From: Bacteroidales bacterium
Lineage (GTDB): Bacteria > Bacteroidota > Bacteroidia > Bacteroidales > WCHB1-69
Assembly (NCBI GenBank): GCA_031257735.1
Contig: JAIROC010000636.1
Location: 1 to 13,620 of the forward strand
DNA: 13,620 nt
Direction of reading: 5' to 3'
A model generated the notes under the pieces. It was given only the letters and a program-made list of their open reading frames with translations, searched no databases and was not told where the DNA came from. Below are positions 1 to 8,700 of this stretch, in pieces. The first letter of the stretch is position 1, and each line of letters opens with the position of its first letter. Made by a program: the position numbers and the translations under genes.

Positions 1-11
1 TTAATGCTGTT

Positions 12-27
12 TATTAATCGATTAATA
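12..27. promoter_or_regulatory. 16-bp perfect palindrome, possible operator
   Basis: TATTAATCGATTAATA is identical to its reverse complement. It lies about 30 bp beyond the promoter-like box at 56-63 in the minus direction, where an operator could sit. Palindromes of A/T are common in such DNA, so a regulatory role is a guess. Confidence 0.25.
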
Positions 28-55
28 GAAACAAAAACTAATTTTATTAGAACGC

Positions 56-63
56 CAAAGATA
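56..63 (-). promoter_or_regulatory. Possible Bacteroidota -7 promoter box facing left
   Basis: On the minus strand this reads TATCTTTG, matching the Bacteroidota -7 consensus TAnnTTTG. No TTTG is found at the expected -33 distance, so the match is partial. It would drive a gene starting beyond the left edge of the window. Confidence 0.3.
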
Positions 64-270
64 GCAAAAACTTTTGAGAAATTTGCCTGTTGAAGAAACT
101 TTTTTTTTAAACGCGAAAATACAGAAGCATGAAGGGAGAAAACAGAAGTTTTTTTGAACCTGTAACTGTTTGTCGTCTTCAATGATGAAAAACATTGTAA
201 TAATAACTTTCATCATGGATTCTTGTTGCTGTTTTTTATTAATAATGGCAGATGGCACGCAAAATCATGA

Positions 271-348
271 CATCAACAAATTGACGCTGAAAAAATGTCC
301 ACAATTTGTATCATCAATAAATTGATGCTAAAAAAATGGATACAAATT
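271..348. repeat. Two 27-bp direct repeats built on palindromes, plus a 10-bp inverted repeat
   Basis: Bases 271-297 and 312-338 agree at 24 of 27 positions and start 41 bp apart; all three differences are transitions. Each begins with a palindrome of about 16 bp: CATCAATAAATTGATG is perfect apart from its AA centre in the second copy and one pair is broken in the first. The linker between the palindromes is 25 bp. A 10-bp perfect inverted repeat (AATTTGTATC at 303-312, GATACAAATT at 339-348) encloses the second palindrome, so this copy can fold as a long hairpin. Confidence 0.7.
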
Positions 349-444
349 ACGACAAAATGTCAGTTATCGTCCTGAGAAGATTGAATGCTACATGGTTCAA
401 TATAAAAATAAAATGATTATCGTATATATTACCCCCAAAATATT

Positions 445-540
445 ACCTCGTTCGCTCTATCCAAGCAGGCATAGCCTGCATTTATTTTTTATTCTTTATT
501 ACTGCGCAGGTAGAACCTGCGAGGATAATTCGGACGAGGT
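445..540 (+). other. Foldable element: two 3-base-loop hairpins inside nested outer stems
   Basis: Hairpin A is GCAGGC-ATA-GCCTGC (465-479). Hairpin B is CGCAGGT-AGA-ACCTGCG (505-521). A 25-bp T-rich linker separates them. They are enclosed by TATCC/GGATA (458-462 with 523-527) and, after a symmetric 3x3 internal loop, by a 10-bp stem (445-454 with 531-540). The single non-Watson-Crick pair of that stem is U-G if the plus strand is RNA, but A-C if the minus strand is, so a plus-strand RNA folds better. The result is a three-way junction. Hairpin A followed by the T-rich linker also resembles a plus-strand terminator. Alternatives are a small RNA, a dispersed palindromic element, or a structured 3' end of the PorP/SprF-like transcript. 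Confidence 0.5.
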
Positions 541-605
541 TGATGATTACTTTTTTATACTTTATAGACAGGCTCTAATTACATTCTCCCTACTTATCCA
601 TTTGT

Positions 606-1940
606 TCACTTTACAATCAGCACCCATGCGCCAGAGAACCCGCGTGCTTTTTCAGCGTCGGCTTGTTTGACGGCTGCTTGAAGATTGTCGTAAATTTCGG
701 TGTAGATGTAGAAATGAGAACGTTTGGTGTCTTTAATGACCTGTCCTTTTACGTTCTGTTGTGCCATACGGTTTACTATGCGATCGGCATCCTCCTGAGA
801 CGTGGTGGAAAAGACAACAATAAAGTATTGCTTGTCTAATACCTTTACTTCATCAACAACAACATCTTCCTTTTGTATACTTTGAACTTCCTCCTTTATC
901 TCGTTGAAATTCTCCTTTAACTCTTTTCGGATTTCGTCGTTTAAAGTAGCAATGGAAGAGGTTAGTTTTTGCAGTTCCGAAGTCTGTTTGGTACTGTTTT
1001 CCTTAATGTCGGTAATGTCTTTGGTTATTTTGTTGATGTGCCTGCGGGTATTTTCATTCAATTCGCTGCGGCTGGTCTTAATTACTGCGTTCACAAATTT
1101 GTAGCCTACTACTATCTCAAGGTTACCGCGATTGATAGCGTAGTATTCACCTGTGTTGAAGCCAAAAGCAGCGCCAATTTGGAAATGCTTCACATCGCCG
1201 CCAACGCCAACAACCAACTCTCTTGTGTTACGGAAACCTGCCTGTAACCAAAAACAATCCCTGTACGACATTTCCAAACGTCCATCAATAAGGTGCATGT
1301 TCGGATTAAGAAAATTGTACATCAGAATAGGTTTTAGTCCCCATTCTTCCTTGAGTTTGAACTTGTAGGAAAAGGAAGCAAAGAAAGGAATATGCTTTGA
1401 ATTGATAGTATTCCAAGTAGGAACAGCTGCATCTATTTCCAACTCTTTCCATTTGTAGTGTGTACCGAATGCGCCGAAGAAGCCGTTCTGTGTTCGGTTT
1501 AACAGAGGGTCGTCTTCGTCAAATCCCAGATCGGTAAACATGTCTCCTTTGCGTATTCCCCAATGCGAATATCCCGCCGAGACGCCAAACCCAAGAAAAT
1601 GTTCCGCTTTCAGTCTCACACGATAAGCGTAGGAAAGTTTAACATTGGTTTGTGCGAAAAAGCCTGCATTTTCTTGTGTGAGTACCAATCCGACACCCAT
1701 ATTCTGTTTAAAGAATCCGCCTTCGATGCCAAAGCCGTAAAAGCGATTGGCAGGAGCTTCCTGATACCAGTCGTTGCAAAAAGAAGCATGTACATTCACT
1801 CCTTCGCCTGTTCGTAAGGCGGCGGGATTGACGGTATACTTGTAATGATCATACATATAACTCATCGGATACTGTTGCGCTCTCACAGATTGTGTACTTA
1901 TAATGATAAGCGCTACTAATATTGCTTTATATCTTTTCAT
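606..1940 (-). CDS. PorP/SprF-family outer-membrane protein with coiled coil and C-terminal SPOR domain
   Basis: A 444-aa protein with a signal peptide 1-21 (SVRA, then QQYP). Residues about 24-285 match the PorP/SprF family: the opening YPMSYMYDHYKYTVNPAAL, a GFGIEGGFF-type strand, alternating beta strands ending with NLEIVVGYKF, and the predicted form of an outer-membrane barrel. Residues about 290-357 are charged and helical, probably a coiled coil. Residues 369-444 resemble a SPOR domain (YFIVVFSTTSQEDADRIVNRM, then FYIYTEIYDNLQAAVKQA, then GAWVLIV). PorP/SprF proteins act in T9SS export or surface attachment of type B cargo, and SPOR domains bind peptidoglycan lacking stem peptides. The fusion suggests a barrel whose tail crosses the periplasm to the wall (inference). 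Ordinary family members end near the barrel, so the extra 150 residues are the unusual part. The gene is the last of the run, with no convincing terminator directly after it. Confidence 0.9.
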   Translation of the reverse strand: MKRYKAILVALIIISTQSVRAQQYPMSYMYDHYKYTVNPAALRTGEGVNVHASFCNDWYQEAPANRFYGFGIEGGFFKQNMGVGLVLTQENAGFFAQTNVKLSYAYRVRLKAEHFLGFGVSAGYSHWGIRKGDMFTDLGFDEDDPLLNRTQNGFFGAFGTHYKWKELEIDAAVPTWNTINSKHIPFFASFSYKFKLKEEWGLKPILMYNFLNPNMHLIDGRLEMSYRDCFWLQAGFRNTRELVVGVGGDVKHFQIGAAFGFNTGEYYAINRGNLEIVVGYKFVNAVIKTSRSELNENTRRHINKITKDITDIKENSTKQTSELQKLTSSIATLNDEIRKELKENFNEIKEEVQSIQKEDVVVDEVKVLDKQYFIVVFSTTSQEDADRIVNRMAQQNVKGQVIKDTKRSHFYIYTEIYDNLQAAVKQADAEKARGFSGAWVLIVK

Positions 1941-1948
1941 CTTTCTGT

Positions 1949-1954
1949 CCTCCT
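1949..1954 (-). promoter_or_regulatory. Strong Shine-Dalgarno sequence of the PorP/SprF-like gene
   Basis: The minus strand reads TAGGAGGACAGAAAG before the ATG at 1940. AGGAGG is a full Shine-Dalgarno sequence 8 bp from the start codon, and its first bases overlap the TAG stop of the upstream gene. The other three genes here have A/T-rich leaders without such a motif, as is usual in Bacteroidota. The placement favours coupled translation of the two genes and supports the chosen start. Confidence 0.75.
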
Positions 1955-2657
1955 ATTTTGCTAATGTTATACTTCCTTTATAAACAATTTCTCCGTTTTC
2001 GTCTATGAAAAAGTAATAATAGACGCCTTGCGGTAAATCGTTACCGTTAGTATCTTTTCCCTCCCAAAGATTATCGTAGTCTTTTTGTTGAAAGACAACA
2101 ATACCTTGCCTGTTCATCACTTTAAATGTCATTCCACTGACGGCAATAAGATTATCGACTTTGAAGACGTCATTTTTTCCGTCTCCGTTTGGAGAGAAAA
2201 AGTTGTAAGCATATAGCTTTTTAAGTTTCAAGTTCGTATAGAAGATTATCGGATCGTCGTATACGCCCATGATGGTATCTTTGACAAAATGAAAATACTG
2301 TTTGAGGTCGTAAACCCTGTTTGAGGCGGCTTCGTATATTTTCAATGTCAGCTTTTCGTTGTTGGCGTTACCATAGATGGTTAATAAGGCGTAATGTTTG
2401 CCGTTAAATTCATAATCGTTGGCAGCTAGGCCGCGACAATCATTGTCGAAGAATACGCCTATTATATCGCCTGCGTTGGCGGATATGTTCCCTTCGATGT
2501 TCAACTGAGCCGTAAGACTCATTGAGGTTTGATACAAGGCAGGATTAACACTCCATGCAGGTTGTTGTCCTGACGCAATTGTACAGGATAGCGCTAATAT
2601 GAGCGCCAAAATACTTATCTGTATTGTTCTATAATATTTCATTATCGTATTTTTCAT
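1953..2657 (-). CDS. Small secreted protein with Cys module and type B T9SS sorting domain
   Basis: A 234-aa exported protein. Residues 1-30 are a signal peptide with an uncharged core and a likely cut after ASG. Residues 33-141 form one beta module starting PAWSVNPALYQTSM and containing NDCRGLA and LLTIYGN. The same module occurs twice in the neighbouring giant protein. Residues 151-234 are a type B (gliding-motility-associated) sorting domain: NFFSPNGDGKNDVF, a W-x-G-x-D element near 198-202, then LPQGVYYYF and a terminal beta strand. Type B cargo such as SprB depends on a PorP/SprF-family protein, and one is encoded 12 bp downstream. With only one module in front of the sorting domain, this looks more like an adaptor or base unit than an extended adhesin (inference). 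Met1 lies just after the terminator T tract; Met6 is an alternative start that keeps the signal peptide. Confidence 0.9.
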   Translation of the reverse strand: MKNTIMKYYRTIQISILALILALSCTIASGQQPAWSVNPALYQTSMSLTAQLNIEGNISANAGDIIGVFFDNDCRGLAANDYEFNGKHYALLTIYGNANNEKLTLKIYEAASNRVYDLKQYFHFVKDTIMGVYDDPIIFYTNLKLKKLYAYNFFSPNGDGKNDVFKVDNLIAVSGMTFKVMNRQGIVVFQQKDYDNLWEGKDTNGNDLPQGVYYYFFIDENGEIVYKGSITLAK

Positions 2658-2664
2658 GAAGATT

Positions 2665-2713
2665 AAAAAAAGTTGAGGTTGTATTTCCGCTGTTGCAAAA
2701 TAACAACCTCAAC
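2665..2713 (-). terminator. Rho-independent terminator or attenuator after the giant gene
   Basis: An 11-bp perfect inverted repeat (GTTGAGGTTGT at 2672-2682 with ACAACCTCAAC at 2703-2713) can be extended inward by ATTT/AAAT (2683-2686 with 2698-2701) past one bulged A. Read on the minus strand, the stem is followed directly by seven T (2665-2671). It begins 7 bp after the giant gene's stop codon, and the T tract ends only 7 bp before the ATG of the next gene. It should therefore cut or reduce transcription into the two downstream genes. Strength and read-through cannot be judged from sequence alone. Confidence 0.8.
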
Positions 2714-2720
2714 AAGTACA

Positions 2721-5700
2721 TTATCTATTTGTTTTAATTACTTTTACTGTTTGAACTTTATTTGATGTCTGCATCTTCACAAAGTAAACGCCTTGCGCCA
2801 GATTGTTTGTATGCGCATCCAATAGTAAGGTATACCATCCTGACTGAAATTGCGTTTCCGATAGCGTTGCCAAAACTTTTCCTGTCATATCAATAATAGA
2901 GAAGTAAACGTCTCCCGTTTCATTTTCATCTATCAGATAGGAAACAGTGAGTGAATTGGAGAACGGTACAGGATATGCCATCAAAGCGCGGTCCTGTTCT
3001 GTTTGCATTTCTCCGATAGTGAACACTACGGAATTTGTTATTGTTCCATAGCTTTTGTGGCTGGAAAAGTTCAGACTTTCATTCAACGTATACGTCTTTC
3101 CGTCAATGGTGCGATAACGGAAATTAAGTTTCTGGTCTTCTCTGTCTCCGCTTACCGTGATAAAATAGAGATTATCTTCTATCTGATTTACATAAACTGC
3201 TTCTCCGTAACCGCGACATTCGCTTTGTACGTAGCTGATAATGTTTCCACCATCTTCTGCAACTTCGTCGGCATCCAAACGGGCTATGATCGTGAGATTA
3301 TTTTGGTATTTACTTCTGTCTACACCCAATTCCGCATCTTTCTCTACCAGATAATTGTTTGACTTCAAATACTTGCGACTGTTTGCCAAAACAGAAACAT
3401 TCGGATAGAAGAACGTTTGAGCCGTTATTTGTTGAGAATTGTAGAGATAGGCATTGCCCGGCGTTAAATAGTTTAACGTTCCAAGCCAACCGCCCGTACC
3501 TTCATAATATACCGAGAAAGCATTTTGGGACTTCACCAAATCGCCATCGGCGGGATTGAGACCGACAAAAGCTTCATTAAGCGACAGGTTAATTTGCGGC
3601 GTATAGCCTATCCATGTCCACCCTTGGGTAACGGTGATGTTTACTGTATCCGGTTTCACAGGTTCGCCAATAATAACCAAACGTTTTCCCGTTGCTACTT
3701 TGAGCATATATCCCAAAGCATTATCTACGGAAGTATTTCCGTTGAACGGAGGGAATATGCCGTTGGTATAGGAGGTGAAAATACTTGGCTGCTGACCTTT
3801 CAAGTGGTCATTTTGTGCAAAGGTATTGCCTTCAAAGACGCTCTGAGGAGACATATTGCCGCTACGATTTCTTACGTTGGTAGAAATCCAGTTCCAGCCT
3901 GCATAGACATCGATAATCTGTTCTACAATATTCAATGCGCGGAAAGTTATCGGATTTTTTGCCGTACCCTTGTATGAATTTTCCATAAAGGTTAAAGTAT
4001 CGGGCAGAACATCGGTATAGATAATGCCTGTGCTTGCATCCCAAATTTTGAATGTCAAAGGCGTGCCGGATGTGTTACCGTAAACGTTTAAGAAAGCAAG
4101 ATAACGGTCATATTCGGCTATGTATCGCAGTTTAGTAACGCCTGCGCACTCGCCTGTTACGCTGTTAAAAGCAGCCAGCATATCTTCTGCGTCTGTAGAA
4201 ACAATGCCTTTGATATTGAGTTCGCCAAAGATATTCATCGAATAGTCAAACAAACTGGGATTAACTTCCCATTGCGGTTGTTCTCCAATTACGCGCAAAT
4301 CCAGCGCAAGAAGTTCATTAAATCCGCTACTGTTACGCAGATAAATATTTTCATCGTAGGTACCGATATTCAATCCTTCATTTACAGTGAAAGTTACTTC
4401 CACAGAGCCTGCAGGCGGAATAGTTCCCGAAGGATGATTAACGGTCAGCCATGCGGGCATGTTTTCAATGCTGTACATCTGTGAAAGCCCGCTACGATTG
4501 ATAACAGTAAGGCTGAATGAAAGCGGTTCAAATACATCTTTGACAAATTCGAGATGCTCTTCACTCCATTTGAGATAGTTTTTGTCGATAAATGCTGTCC
4601 ATTTTACTGCCGATTCAATGATATTGCCGTGCATATCTTTTATGTCTGCGACAGAAATATCCAAAATACAGTTTTCTATACTGCTCATTTGAGAAAGCAG
4701 GCTGACAGCAATTTGGTCGTCTTTGTAGACGCGATCAAATTGAACGTTTTGCACACGCTTATTGGGTTTAATACTGGCGGCTACATTGGAGAAGTCCGCG
4801 CCATTGTTTAGTGTCATTGGTTGATTGCGTCTTACTTCATTGCCGTTTTCTATGCGAGAAGTATCCAACTGGTCGCAGAGCGTAGTATTAACTATTGTGT
4901 TTGTTTCTATGCTGTCAAAGGGATAATATGCCCGTAACCCGATTTCGTTTCCCTGTAGATGCGATGTTGCCGACAGTTTAACGCCTTCCTGGGTGAGGGC
5001 GGCTTGCCATATACGTAATTCATCGATATTTCCTTTGAAATACATAGCTGTTGTATCTGTCAATATATCTTTTTCCCAGCCTACTGCGCCAAGCCACAGT
5101 TTTGTTCCGTTGAAGCCCTGAAAATAATCGCTGGAATAGATTGCCTTTTGCAGATTGGCGTCCACATAGATATTGGCGTTGCCTCTGCTGTTTACCGAGA
5201 GCGCAAAATGATGCCAATTGTTATCGGCAAGCCCTGAGGCGATGTTTTCTATTTTGGAAGCAGAGCGCAATGTCAGGTCTTTATTCTGGTCGAAGTAAAG
5301 GCTGAAATGATTATTTGTATTGCCTGTATTTACATCCTGTTCATCACCGATGCCGGTAGAGAATAAGCCTGCGTTTGTATTGCTTGAATCAGCCTTAAAC
5401 CAAAATTCTATGGAGAAGTCAGATTCGTTACTCATTTCAGGCTGTATGTTTGCTTTCGCATACTGAATTGTGCCGTCAAATTCCAAGGATTTACCTCCCG
5501 GCAAAACAAACCATTCGGCATTGGTGATACCGTTTTTGCTGCGAATACGGTCGGAAACAAATGTTCCGTAGCCTTCATCCATTTCCCAATAACCAAAGAG
5601 ACCTGCTTCTACTCCTGACAACTTGCTGTTCATATTTATCGTTATTGAAGTTCCGTCTAAGGCTTTTGTCCATAGCCGTACTTCGTTTATTCTTCCGTTA

Positions 5701-8700
5701 TAGAACAGTGTTTTGTCCGTATTTGTAGCCATATTGATAATGCCCGTTGTAGTGTAGGAACCTACATTCGTAGAGGGAATACCTCCCTTGGTTGCATCGG
5801 AGATACCATTTACATACACGGTAACATTAGGCGTTGCGCCCTGATTGTTATACACTGCTGAAAGGTGCGTCCAGGATTGACCTATATCGTTAACAGCTGC
5901 CTGCGCTGTAACGGTACTGTTATTTACGCTTACCCAGAGCTGGTTATTGGCATTTAATCCCAATTCAAATTTATTGTCTGCATCTCCGTGAGAGAAGAGA
6001 ACGCTATTTTGTGGCGTACCTTCCTGTTTTGTCCACATTTCTACGGTAAAGGATTTACCTTCGAGGTTGGTAGGTTGCTTGATTTCTACGGCATCGTTTA
6101 TGCCGTCAAAATAGAGACCGTAATTATGTAAGAGTTCATCTCCGTTGAGTTCGCCCTGTACGGTGATACGATAGGTATTGTCGGGTTGAATATTTTCGTT
6201 GAAAGTTACCATAATATCATCTCCAATAGAAAGGATACCGTTGGCAGGTTGAGGCGTACCGAAGACAAGGGGGGAAATCATGTCTTTGACAATTTCTATT
6301 TCTTCGGATAGGGATTCTACCTTATCGGCAGCTCCGGCAGGACAAACCGAACGGGCTTGTAACAGATAAACGCCATCCATAGCAGGCGCGTGCCACATAC
6401 GCGCAATGCCGCTTTGTCCGGGAATATCCGTATCGATGACCGCCTTTTCTGCGGGAGATATGCCTGTTGCCGCATCGTAGGACGCCATATCCTTATAATA
6501 ATGGAAGAATGGCGTAAACGTATTGACCGTATTGGAACGGTATTCAAGAACAATTTCATTAAAGTTTAAATAGTTTACATCATAATCTATCACTTCAAAC
6601 ATGACGCTGTCTCCCGTAATGCGGTTTAAGATTTGTTTGTTTACCGGACGGTCTAACACAAGGTCTGTACAGGCGGGAAGGAAGTGTACGCTGAAATATA
6701 CTTCATAGAACAAATCTTCCTGACAGTCGGAAGTCAATAGCAGACGTATGCTGTCGTAATCGGTAACATCCTGAACGGAACGTTTGACGGAGAGTGTTTT
6801 GTTGAACGATTCTGTCGGGTCAAAACTGAATACGCGACCGTTGCCAATGGGCTGTCCGTCTATGGAAATAATTAATCCGTTGGGATTGGTTTTTTCATCT
6901 ACGGTAAGCGTATACCAAACTTGACTTACTAATGACTGATTGCCGAGCATAAGCGTATAGTGAGCCGTGCGATTGCCCGGTATACCGAGCTGTGTTTGTG
7001 GAGAGATTGCCATATAAGGGTCTTGAACCTTTGCCGTTGCCTGTTGCAAGACATGTCCCTTGTCAGGTTCGTAATAAACAGTCTTTATTTCGTCTTCGTA
7101 AGGACAGGATGTTTGTCCGCCTAAGAGTTTAAAAGGAGTACTGTATGTTTGAGACGACGTTTTAATATCTACCGTATGATAATCGTCTGCATTTTCATCT
7201 GCCAAATGATAACCGTAAATATTGGATTTAACGTCTGTTTCTTCATCTTCACTAAACCATGTGCCTTCTGTTTCCAAAGTATTGGTAACGATAATTCCTG
7301 TTTCATTCCAAGAACCACCATATACGAGGGTACCAGTGGCTTTAAGAGAGCCTTCATAATAATTACGGGTTATAGAGGTAGTATCATATGCGGTAGTTTC
7401 TTCCCATACTACGCCTGCATCAAAAGAAATGTTTTTCTTTTTTGCCGCATCCAACTGATATTTTTCATCATTGGCAAGCACCTGTTCCCAAGCTGAAATA
7501 TCTCCATTAAAGAGAGCAACCGAATCAACAGAGAGTGTATCCGAATTAATATCTAACCAGGCTTTCGGATAGAGTATATAATAACTTAAGGCTCTTGCAG
7601 AATTTTTAATAAGTTGAGCATTGTTGTTATAGTCGGTACTATACACTTTTGCGGCATTGCCGAAAGCAACTTCATCCGTATTGGATTTGCCATAATTGGG
7701 GTTATTGTCAGGCAATATACTGATATAAACAGGCAATGATGAATTGTTAACAGTTGGAGCCGTACCCACAGGATAATAGATAAGATAATCATTACGGAGT
7801 TTTTCCAGATTGGGAATAGAACTTGTTACAATCTGTCGTCGGGTAAAGGCAAAACTGGTTTTAAATTGAGGCACCATAAACATTCCTCTTTCCGACCCCA
7901 AACGATAGTTTTTCCCCCTACGGGAAACAATGGGAACAGGTATGGGGTCGGTTACGTTGTTTGCATCTAAAAGAGAAATCATTTTGGCTTCGCCGAATAT
8001 TAGATTATAGGACGAACCAATAAAAACATCGGCGTCGGGACCTACATATTCAGGGTCGGAGCTTGTTTCTATTTTGCGGTTTGTCGTAATCGTTTTCGTG
8101 AATGTGTTATCTTTTCCGCCCCCATGAGTTGTTGAGCCTGCCACATGATTTTCATCTATTAGTGCAAGTTTCTGAATTGTTCCGGCTACCACAGTCCCTA
8201 CAAATGTTTCTACCGACACTCCAGCTTTAATACCAAGGTCTATTGTCAATGAAGTTTTATTGCCACCCCCCCACTTTTCAGTTTTGGTTATCGTTGTTCC
8301 TTTTTCCATCCATGCATAAGAATTAGAACCGGGAGGGTCGTGTAAGACAAAATCTATTACATGAGGTCCACGAGTAACAAAGTTATTGCCATCGCTTTTT
8401 GCTCCCAATACATAAGCGTTTCTGTCGGTAATATTCCATATCTTTTCGGGCGTGCCATCTTCAAAGACTACGCGGAAATTAAAGTTTTTATTATAACTCT
8501 GACTCGGATTAATCTGGTTATAGGTTATATTAGGCGCTGCTATCAGGGCAATATAAGTGGCTCTGCCTAAAGAATCCAATTTGATTTTATCAGGATAATC
8601 GATTGTTGCCATATTGTTTTCGGCAATCACTGTCCCGTCTACTGTCGGTACACGGTCTGATACGGGTGTTGCTCCTCCGTCGTAATTAAGATATTCTTCA

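Larger units (their letters stand above)
1..605. other. Gene-free AT-rich left flank with palindromes
   Basis: No credible coding region is seen here. The few open frames have low-complexity or Lys/Phe/Cys-rich translations and no recognisable family. The stretch holds a 16-bp palindrome, a promoter-like box pointing left, a pair of 27-bp direct repeats, and a foldable element at 445-540, each listed separately. It lies 3' of the PorP/SprF-like gene and perhaps 5' of a gene beyond the left edge. Confidence 0.6.

Noticed and set aside
22..258. Minus-strand open frame of 78 codons in the left flank
   Set aside because: The translation is Lys/Phe/Cys-rich with no family signature, it is read through T and A runs, and a promoter-like box lies inside it.
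271..338. Possible CRISPR repeats
   Set aside because: Only two copies with a 14-bp gap and no cas gene; spacer length is too short.
392..670. Plus-strand open frame of 92 codons
   Set aside because: It crosses the foldable element and enters the 3' end of the PorP/SprF-like gene on the opposite strand; no domain is visible.
2571..2585. Lipoprotein signal at Cys25 of the small type B protein
   Set aside because: The residues before Cys are A-L-S, which do not fit a lipobox; a normal signal-peptidase cut after ASG fits better.
2694..2701. Near-match to a -7 box (TATTTTG on the minus strand) in the terminator loop
   Set aside because: It is one base short of the consensus and has no TTTG at the right distance upstream.
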